Shown piece by piece: positions 55,851 through 64,000 of a stretch of DNA of 64,000 nt. The stretch comes from Anastrepha obliqua (taxonomy: Eukaryota > Arthropoda > Insecta > Diptera > Tephritidae), in contig NC_072893.1 in assembly GCF_027943255.1 (NCBI RefSeq), positions 116,435,784 through 116,499,783 of the forward strand, in the 5' to 3' direction. The notes beneath the pieces are model-generated. The model was not told the origin of the DNA and made no database searches. It worked only from the letters and a program-made list of their open reading frames with translations. Position 1 is the stretch's first letter. Every line of letters starts with the position of its first letter. The position numbers were made by a program, and so were the translations under genes.

Positions 55851-56936
55851 ACTCTGTCAAAAAAGTACCGGGAATTGTTCAATAAAACGCAAAATATTTG
55901 TTTATTCATCAACATTTATTTTGTCGCCTTCAAAATAGGCTCTATTCGAAGCAAGACACCTATTTCAAGTTTTTTGTCAAAAAAGTGTTCACAATATGAG
56001 CATTGCGAGACGGTGCGTTATCATGGTGCAAGATCCATTAGTTTTTTTTCCACAAATTGGGCCGTTTCCAATGCACATTCTCTCTCAAACGTCGTAAAAC
56101 TTCCAAATAATATTTTTTATTTACCGTAGAACCATTTGGAACGAGTTCCGAGTGCAAAACACCATGATAACCAAAGAAAAGGAGTAGGATGACTTTTACT
56201 TTCGACCGACTTTGACGTGGTTTTTTTAGGTTTGGGCTCATGTGGAAAGCGCCATTCAGCCGCTTGTTAACTGGTAGGCATGTCAAACTCATATAGCCAC
56301 GTCACATCACCTGTTATGATGCGCTGGATAAACGTTGAGTCCGTATTCACTTGCTCAAGCATGTCTGCCACTTTCTTCCGATGAATTTTTTGAAAGAAAT
56401 TCAACCCTCTTGGAACGAGTCGAGCAGTCACGCGTCTCATGCCCAATTGATGGTGTAAAGTGTTGCGAATTGATTTGTGAGACACGCAAAAGTCACGAGC
56501 TACCTCCTTCAAACTTAAATTATGTTTTTCCAGCACCATTTCTTTGACTTTGTCGACGTTTTCATTCTCGGCCCTCTGCAAAAGCCTTATACCACTCGTA
56601 TATCCGTGTTTTTGATAAATCACACTCGCCATAGGCTTTCTGCAACATTTTCAATGATTCGGCACACGAAATCCCGTTCAAACACACAAAATTCTTTCAA
56701 TTCAAATTCAAGATAAATTCTTTGTTCGATATTTTTATCCATAATGAAAATCGCAGAGCACACCTGCGGTCGACTAATATAGTTAAATGCCAAAAACAAG
56801 CTAACTGACAGATCACGCTCAAACTCTGCGACACTATAGAGGACAGTTGTTCCAACATTTCAACAACAAAAATTTAGACATATGTGTAACGCGCGCTCTT
56901 TAAATGAACAATTCCCGATATTTTTTTTAACTGAAT
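55851..56936 (-). mobile_element. Mariner-type element, inactive
   Basis: Inverted termini share CGGGAATTGTTCA (left near 55868; right read on minus near 56916). Minus-strand coding includes KHGYTSGIRLLQRAENENVD, LSLKEVARDFCVSHKSIRNT, IQRIITGDVTWLYEFDMPTS (first Asp; the Glu of the common GDETW is Val here), YYLEVLRRLRENVHWKRPNL and ILHHDNAP (second Asp). Frameshifts and stops separate the parts. Same family as the relic at 3985-4740. Confidence 0.78.
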
Positions 56937-56939
56937 GTA

Positions 56940-57960
56940 TATTAAAAAAAGTTTATTGTATAGAAATCAAAACCTAAGGATATCGTAATGGTATTTTCTT
57001 AGATGTATTTACAAATACACACATACACTCATGGGTAAAATAATAAATACATGACATTTTGACCGGTTCTGACTTTGTTTTTGTAAAATTTTTTTGTTTT
57101 TCTAAAAATTTTCATTCATTTCATTTAATCAGAATTGAAGAAAAAATGGGGTTTATAGCCTGCCCATTAAATTTGTTGGTCTTCATCTATCGGGATTTAT
57201 TTATTTATGTCTAGAGTTAAGTTAGGAAAAATTACAAAAAATAAGATTAGTACAAGGTGGCGAAAAATGAATCACCATCGGATGATTTATAATTTTTGCA
57301 ATCATATTTGATACCTGTGAACTTGAGAGCTACAGTATACATTTAGACAAGGCAATGGAGGTCAATGGACGTCATCAAAATCAACGTACAGACCAAAATC
57401 AAGATTTTCATCATTCAAAGTCCTTTGTTTTAATTGAGTAAGATAATCAAAACCAAAACTGGATGATTAATTAATAAAGTGCAAGTTCCCTGTGGTTCAA
57501 AATTTTCGCTGATTTTCGATCATTTTTCCACCTAATGGGGGAAAAACTTTGGCGCGCATTCGTTATATGAAAAAAAATATGATCAACATGGTCAGAAAAA
57601 AAATGTATTATATGAAAATTGTAGAATTAACTATAGTTAAAAAAAAAAATTGTGAAAATTACGAAAAAAAATTGTAAAACCTGCTAAAACTTTATTGTAA
57701 GGGTGTACATTCTATGAAAAAATACTACTTATGCCAAATTCTCAGAACAAATTTATTTCCTTTTTCGCCTTCCGTTCCTTCTTTTCAACGTAAGTCTAAC
57801 CCTACTTTTCAGCTAAACTAAGTTTAAACACTAAAATGGCAGGCTTAAAATCTGTTTAGAGATTCACTGTTAAACAAGCACTGAAAACCAGATCCTAAAC
57901 TCAGTTTTAAAATTCGCTTCAATTCAATTAGCCCTACAAACTGGCTACTTTTCTACAAAG
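56940..57960. other. AT-rich intergenic DNA
   Basis: I looked here for the missing first exon of the SLC25A46-like gene and for the 3' end of the PHF7-like gene and found neither. Local repeats of CTAAACTC/TTTAAAC type occur near 57800-57930. Confidence 0.4.
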
Positions 57961-58812
57961 TTAGTTTAAAATTTGACCAGTTGAGCTCGGCTCTTGACAA
58001 GTTACGAGAAAGTAAGAATACAAACCTTTGCTAGTGCTATCAGTTGATTCCCGTGAATTGTTATAACTGCTATTTTGATAACCCGGATTTATATAGTCAT
58101 CGAAAATTGATTCTTCACTCCTTTCACGCGTAAGCCTTCCACCTAGTATACAGAAGTCACACGCAAAAGGAGAATCTGAATATCTTGCACACAAAAAATG
58201 TTGCGTGACATTTCCGCATATAGTGCAAGTATATATTGGATTTGAGCCACTATGGTGAGTGCGTCCCAACGGATTAATGCATGTTAGGGCATCACACACG
58301 AAGTTACGTTCGAAAACATTCTCAGGCGCATTGGAAGTCAATTCCCACTCAGGAGTGCTGAAAAATTAAAATTAAAAATTAATACTTTTACTTACAAAAC
58401 ATTTTCGCTCTCACGTGTTGTAGATAGCCACGCCCCAATATGGCAAACAGCTCCTAAACCTCTCTACGTTGTTGCATAGCGGACATTTAAATGAATTACC
58501 AGCTGTTTGGGCATATTTCTGTAAGCAGAATTTATGGAACCAACCATTACGGCAACAAGGAGCACGCAACATGTCCACCGCATTAAAGCGATTCATTTCG
58601 GTGAATAAATTTTCATAGCAAATACAACAGATTTCATTGGGCTTTGGTCGATAGGTAGGCTTCTTTATATGTCTATTGCAATATGAACGGTAGGGTGCGA
58701 TAAATTGATTCCTGGCACCGTTTTTAACGCCACAAACCAAGTGAAACCACCGTTCACAATTTACTCTCCAACAGGAAATATTAGCCCCTCTTTTGTCGCA
58801 GTAACAGCATTT
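57961..58812 (-). CDS. PHF7/G2E3-like ePHD-RING protein, 5' incomplete
   Basis: Member of the PHF7/G2E3 family (histone-reading ePHD plus RING-type ubiquitin ligase; fly Phf7 acts in the male germline). Two exons are visible: 58812-58415 and 58357-57961, joining in frame (NT then TPEWELT). The first holds the distal part of the extended PHD (CCYCDKRGANISC, CERWFHLVCGVKNG, YRSYCNRH) and a RING (CCICYENLF, APCCRNGWFHKFCLQKYA, FKCPLCNN). The second holds a PHD-like finger (CDALTCINPLGRTHH, YTCTICGNVTQHFLCARY, FACDFC). The first zinc ligands of the ePHD and the start codon must be in an exon at higher coordinates, where the mariner and LINE lie. The C-terminus may end at the stop 57961 or splice at about 58028 (AAG|GTTTGT). 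Confidence 0.82.
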
Positions 58813-58842
58813 CTACACAAAATAGAGAAATAATAAATAATT

Positions 58843-59194
58843 ATAGGGTTGGGGAATAAGTTTATCGCGTTTTTATATTTTCTTTTATTTTACAATGATT
58901 TGTTTGCTGTTTGGCAAAGAGTAATTATTCATTCGGTAGAACTCTTTCTGCTCTACAAAACTATGTATGCTAATTGTATTTTTTAGTTATTTAATTTATT
59001 ATTACTTTAGAGGCTTAGAAATGGCATACCCAATATTTTCGCCACCTGCTCTTCTTTGCTTTCCATCGAGTTTAAAAAGCTGCCGAAACAGTCTGGGACA
59101 TTTACATTGCCCAGCTACACCGCGTGAATGAGGCTATTTGAGTGAAAAGGCCTGATCGACTTGTTCAAACCAAACTCCTTCACGACAACGCCAG
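58843..59194 (+). mobile_element. Mariner relic, left part (continues at 63154-63400)
   Basis: The plus strand ends in RPDRLVQTKLLHDNA, cut inside the catalytic HDNARPH motif. The remainder (RPHVAQVAKATLEREVLQHP, SYSPDFAPIAYHLFRS, INKLVERW) resumes right after the LINE at 63152. The left end (AGGGTTGGGGAATAAGTTTA) resembles a mariner terminus. In-frame stops show it was already decaying. Confidence 0.82.
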
Positions 59195-62100
59195 CATTCC
59201 CATGGCAGCCGGTTCTACGTACCGGAATGACTCGGGTTTTTCCCGACCAAGGGCTGCCGCCCCAGTATACTAGCCCTGTCTAGTGAAACCCATACCATCC
59301 CTCGCCTTACGTCACAGGAGCAAACTCCCGCAGCAACCCTGCTCCAAATACTTCTCCTCAGAGCTGGAATCGAATCCAACCCTGGGCCAGAAGTATTCTA
59401 CTGCTGCGTCTGCCACAAACGGCTTCACCCGAACTCCACCTCGGTTAGGTGCAACAAGTGCAACGGGTGGAGCCACCTTAAGACCTGCTCGGGTCTTAAG
59501 TCACATAGGGAGTGGTCCACACGGTATGTGGCCACGTGTTGCTCCCGCCAGCAGGCGTCTGATGCCTCCACGGCTAACACACCCCCTGATAGGCCGGCAC
59601 TACCAACCGCCACCACGACAAACACCTCCACGGTGAGGAGCCTATCGGAGCAACACAACTCCCCCTTAATCCCTCCCCTTCCTTCCAGCTCCAACTCCAG
59701 TGCGGGGACAAACCAGCAGCTCCTGGTCCCCCGCACAGTCTGTTCCGTGTGTCAGGTCGTAATACCTCGGAATCTGGTAACAGTCCAGTGCAATTCCTGC
59801 AATGGCTGGTGCCATTTTCGGAGATGTTCCGGCCTGCGCACCACCCGTGAGTGGACAACTGCCTACGTTGCCCCCTGCTGCAGAGCTCTGCACCCACAAC
59901 CGCCCTCGGAGGCGCGGCCGCCCACCACCATCAGGCCGCAACAGCCACAGTGGATTGCGCAGCAGGCCCAACGCAGACAACACCATGCGTCCCTCACCCC
60001 CCGGATTACACTGACCTCACCGAGAAGCTTCAAGCTTCTCCAGCTAAACTGCAACGGACTTACGAGTAAGGTCGACGAGATAGTCGACTTTATGAGCCGG
60101 CACAGTATCAAGATAGCTGCGGTCCAAGAAACAAAGTTGCACGCTAGGTCATCTCTGATCACCAGGGATGGCTATAACGTGCACAGACGTGATCGCGAGC
60201 GAGACAATGGCGGTGGCCTAGCGTTTATAGTCCACCACACTGTGCAGTATCGTCTTATCGATGAAGGAATCGACCGCAGGGACAGCACCTTAGAATGTCA
60301 AGGCATAGCTGTCCGGTCAGGCGATTCCGAGCTCGAAATATTTAATATATATATACCCCCTGTCACCCTGCTGCCCGGCTGGATATCACCCTGATATAGG
60401 TGCGCTCCTCAGAGGTGAAAACCGATTGGTTGTAGGTGACTTTAATGCGCATCACGATCTTTGGCATTCAAGCCTGCCAAATGATCGTAGGGGACAGCAA
60501 CTGGCAGAGCAGATAGACGACTCGACATTCAGCACAGTAAACGACGACGCCCCCACCAGGGTAGTGGGCAATTGCAGCAGCTCGCCTGACCTAACAATTG
60601 CTAGCGCTGGTCTGATAAATAGCATAACGTGGCGACCTATGCTATCGCTTGCATCAGACCACTTGCCCATTATCGTCTCGATCGAGAGACCTGCCGACTT
60701 CGTTTCCGCGAATCACCGGTCCTATTTTAACTTTAAAAAAGCTAATTGGGCCGGCTTCACGGAATTTACCGAGGACACCTTCGCCGCTCTTCCCATCCCC
60801 ACCGATGTGCGCGTAGGCGAACGCGCATTCCGCAGGGTGCTCACAGCTGCTGCGGCTCGCTTCATTCCTGCTGGAAGTTATAAGGACATTCGTCCTCATT
60901 TCCCAGCCGAAGCAGACAGTTTAGCAAACGAGCGTGACCACCTACGCCAGGCCGATCCCGGGGATCCCCGCATAAGGGATCTCAATTTGGAGATCCGGCA
61001 ACTGGTAAACCAGCATAAGCGGACTAAATGGGTTGAGCACCTGAAGACCTGCAACCTCACCTCTGGGGTGAGTAAGCTCTGGTCCACCGTTAGGTCCCTG
61101 TCAAACCCGACGAAGCACAACGACAAGGTGGCTATCACCTTCAACGGTTGCACTTCGTCGGACCCGAAGAGATGCGCGAGCTATTTTAGCCGGCTTTTTA
61201 TACTGCATCCTCCGGGCGACAGAACCAAGCGTCGTGCTACCAGAAGGCTGCACAAACTGACGAACAACAGTGCGCCACTTACTTTCTCCGGTGATGAGGT
61301 TCAGGGGGCCATCAACAGTTCGAAATCATCGAAAGCCATTGGCCCTGACGGCTTAAACGCGCTGATGCTGAAGCATCTGGGACCCCTGGGAGTAGGATTT
61401 CTCACAAGGGTTTTCAATATGTCTATGGCCACTCTCATCATCCCTGAAAAGTGGAAAGCAGGGAGAGTGGTCCCACTACTGAAACCTGGGAAACCCGCCA
61501 ACCAAGGGGAGTCTTATCGGCCGATAACTCTCCTTTCCCCAGTAGTGAAGACACTTGAAGCCCTCCTACTCCCACTCTTCACGAAACACCTGGCCCCAGC
61601 CCCACATCAGCACGGTTTCCGACGAGTGCACAGCACCACCACTGCACTCACCGCCATAAACGCCCAGATAAATCGCGGGCTTAACCAAAACCGCCCCTGC
61701 GAGAGGACTGTCCTAGTAGCGTTGGACTTGAAAAAGGCTTTCGATACAGTCAGCCATTCCACGCTACTAGATGACATTTATCAGTCGACACTCCCGCCAG
61801 GGCTGAAGAGGTGGTCCGCGAACTACCTGAGCGGTCGGCACTCGTCAGTGATTTTTCGAGATCAAATGTCAAAGCAGAGGAAGATTAAGCAAGGCGTACC
61901 GCAGGGTGGTGTCCTTTCACCCTTGCTTTTTAACTTCTACATCTCGAAGCTCCCCCAACCACCAGCGGGAGTTTCCCTGATCTCATACGCTGACGATTGC
62001 ACGATAATGGCGTCGGGCAATGACATCGATGGCCTGTGTTCCAAAGTGAACGATTACCTCACCGACCTTTCTCGCTTTTTCACTGCGAGGAATCTACAAC

Positions 62101-63140
62101 TTTCCCCCACAAAGTCCACGGCGACCCTTTTCACCACCTGGACAAAGGAGGTCAAGCTGCCCCTTAAGGTAAAAGTCGATGACACACCAATTCCGACTGT
62201 GAATAACCCCAAAATTTTGGGTGTAACCTTTGACAGCTTGCTCTCCTTCTCTGCGCATACAACCGCAATTGCCACTAAGGTCCAAAATCGCAACAAGGTC
62301 CTCAAATCGCTGGCCGGCAGCACTTGGGGAAAAGACAAAGAACTGTTGCTTTCGACATTTAAGGCAATTGGCCGGCCGGTTCTCAACTATGCTGCGCCTA
62401 TCTGGTCGCCTGGAACTAGTGATTCGCAGTGGACTAAGCTACAGACCTGTCAAAATACCGCCATTCGGACAGCGACCGGGTGCCTCCTGATGTCACCTAT
62501 CCAACACCTTCACAACGAGGCACAAATGCTCCCAGTTGCGGAGCACAACAAATTGCTCAGCAAGCAGTTCCTGCTCGGATGTTACCGCAGGTCTCATCCC
62601 TGCAGACACCTGCTTGAGCCTGAGCCGCCTCCTAGGCACGTCAGGAGACACCTCTTTGACTACGCTGGCGATATCCAGGACAAGACCGACCGTAACCTAC
62701 TGGACCGGACTGTATTTAGACAGTCTATAAACGACATTCACCGGGAGACCGTTACCACCTTCTTGAACTCCCGCCCTGTGAATGCCGTAATCGGAGTCCA
62801 ACCACCACCTATTGCAGATGAAGAGCTCCAGCTTCCCCGTGAGACCCGTGTAACACTGGCACAACTACGCTCTGGATATTGTAGCAGGTTAAACTCCTAC
62901 ATATCCAGAATCGACCCCGACATACCAAACACATGTCCGGCATGTGAAGGTACCCCGCACGACACTAACCACCTCTTCACATGCCCCCTCAAACCGACTC
63001 ATCTAACCCCCCTCTCCCTCTGGACCCAACCTGTCGAAACAGCATGTTTCCTGGGCCTACCCCTAGATGAGCTAGACGAAGACGAACGATGATATGCCTA
63101 CACTGACAGGGCTACCTATGCTGTTAACAACATAACAACA
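59195..63140 (+). mobile_element. Near-intact non-LTR retrotransposon (LINE)
   Basis: A 3946-bp element flanked by the 13-bp direct repeat ACGACAACGCCAG (59182-59194 and 63141-63153). It starts CATTCCCATGGCAGCCGGTT and ends in TAACAACATAACAAC. It encodes zinc fingers, an APE endonuclease and a reverse transcriptase in the sense direction. GC content is much higher than its surroundings. Clade is not assigned by eye. Truncated relatives are at 2067, 3265 and 29745, and the short hairpin elements share its ends. Confidence 0.93.
59231..63092 (+). pseudogene. LINE polyprotein: PHD fingers, APE, RT (one frameshift)
   Basis: One open frame runs from 59231 to about 60370 and continues, after a single frameshift near 60365-60380, to the stop at 63092. 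In order: a 2A-like motif GIESNPGP (about 59365-59390); two PHD-like fingers, YCCVCHKRLHPNS with CNKCNGWSHLKTCSG (59395-59545) and CSVCQVVIPRN with CNSCNGWCHFRRCSG (59745-59880); an APE-type endonuclease (LLQLNCNGL, AAVQETKL, GDFNAHHDLWHS, SDHLPIIVSI); and a reverse transcriptase (AIGPDGLNALM, QHGFRRVHSTTTALTAI, LDLKKAFDTVSHSTLL, GVPQGGVLSPLLFNFYI, SYADDCTIMASG). A C-terminal zinc knuckle follows (CPACEGTPHDTNHLFTC). No RNase H seen. No in-frame ATG was found before the first finger. The frameshift falls just before GDFNA in the endonuclease. Confidence 0.88.
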
Positions 63141-63153
63141 ACGACAACGCCAG

Positions 63154-63400
63154 GCCCCATGTTGCACAAGTCGCCAAAGCCACACTCGAACGGGAGGTCC
63201 TTCAGCATCCGTCGTATTCTCTGGACTTTGCACCGATCGCTTACCATCTTTTCCGCTCCTTTTAATACCATATGAAAGTCCATAACAAAGAGATCCTCAA
63301 AAACTGGCTCAACAACTTTTTCGACACCAGACCAGGCGACTTTTGGCGGAATGGCATTAACAAATTGGTCGAGAGGTGGTATTGTTTTTGTTTGGGCGTC
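63154..63400 (+). mobile_element. Mariner relic, right part
   Basis: Continuation of the transposase interrupted at 59194: PHVAQVAKATLEREVLQHPS, DFAPIAYHLFRSF (the expected final Asp position has decayed, followed by TAA), NKEILKNWLNNFF, FWRNGINKLVERW. It ends near 63400 without a recognisable terminus. Confidence 0.78.
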
Positions 63401-64000
63401 CCTTGAAATCTGGTTTCTTCTTTTTCATGTTTCTCGAAACTAGATTTTTCAACACGGTGGATATGAAAGTCAAGTAGTATTCACCCGATGGAACTAAAAA
63501 TAGGTATACATTTTACCTCGTATGTATGCCCAGAAGGTAGTATAATTTTTTCGATTGGTTAATTAACACAGCAAAAAAATAAATTTATAAGTGCTCCTGT
63601 TAAACGGTTAGGTCACTTTGTAGACAATTTGTCAAACTTTACTTTTAGAAGATAATTGTTTCATTCAAATATATATTTATTTTATAATGTGCAAAAATTC
63701 CGTTTTTCATTTTGACTTTTTCGAGAATGCAATACCACAGATTTTTTTGCTCAAAGGCCAAATACTTTACTTATATTAAGAATTTAAAATTTTTATGTGA
63801 TTAAATTTGTTTTGCAATTTTTAATGAATTTGTTAAGGTTAAATAATTTGGATGTTACACAAACGTATTTACTTAAAATCTTTTCACATGGGACACCTTT
63901 TTCACGAAAAAACTTTCAATGCGGTTTATTTCCAAGTCACTTTTAATAGTGGTTCGCAATCAATTAAAAATGTATATATTTTCGACTAAATTAAAAAAAA
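63401..64000. other. AT-rich DNA at window end
   Basis: No coding region, including no upstream exon for the PHF7-like gene, and no repeat termini recognised. Confidence 0.4.

Noticed and set aside
61300..62100. Domesticated reverse transcriptase gene
   Set aside because: Its target duplication, tail, zinc knuckle and endonuclease mark it as an ordinary, recently inserted LINE.

Overview
The window is insect nuclear DNA, most likely from a higher fly (Diptera, Schizophora; a tephritid-like fruit fly would fit). The evidence is five multi-exon protein genes of fly type with short GT-AG introns, very AT-rich intergenic DNA, and a dense mix of mariner/Tc1, RTE-like LINE, tRNA-derived SINE and MITE sequences. 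The taxon is inferred from gene content and repeats; no species diagnosis is possible by eye.

Layout. 1-18.4 kb: no confident host gene; layered transposons (a TIR element inside a mariner relic, two short retro-elements inside another mariner relic, a 1.6-kb Tc1 element, a PIF/Harbinger-like element carrying a decayed MADF gene, MITEs, a 240-bp tandem duplication). 18.4-27.7 kb (+): a ZFYVE1/DFCP1 homologue in eight visible exons (P-loop GTPase-like domain and two FYVE fingers), its introns holding a duplicated splice-donor segment, a TTAA-flanked element, a tRNA-SINE and a DD37D transposon. 27.7-33.5 kb: LINE and transposase debris. 33.5-44.6 kb (-): a complete 13-exon thada gene (1733 aa predicted) with transposons in its introns. 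44.6-46.8 kb: intergenic, with a 96-bp satellite array. 46.8-49.4 kb (+): a complete three-exon Spb1/FTSJ3 rRNA methyltransferase gene (816 aa). 49.7-52.6 kb (-): a large decayed RTE-like LINE. 53.2-54.1 kb: mariner-type element. 54.1-55.2 kb (-): a SLC25A46-like mitochondrial carrier gene. 58.0-58.8 kb (-): part of a PHF7/G2E3-like ePHD-RING gene. 59.2-63.1 kb (+): a nearly intact 3.95-kb LINE inserted, with a 13-bp target duplication, exactly in the catalytic HDNA codons of a mariner transposase.

How the parts relate. The host genes are housekeeping-type: thada (whose yeast homologue Trm732 partners a tRNA 2'-O-methyltransferase) and Spb1/FTSJ3 (an rRNA 2'-O-methyltransferase) lie head to head; ZFYVE1 concerns PI3P membranes and lipid droplets; SLC25A46 concerns mitochondrial outer-membrane dynamics; the PHF7/G2E3-like gene is a probable ubiquitin ligase or histone reader. 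The most distinctive non-gene signal is a family of short (about 120-135 bp) elements with a conserved hairpin. Their 5' end matches the 5' end of the 59-63 kb LINE and their 3' end is a (CAA)n tail like that of the LINE. One copy has a perfect 12-bp target duplication, suggesting a LINE-derived, LINE-mobilised SINE family.
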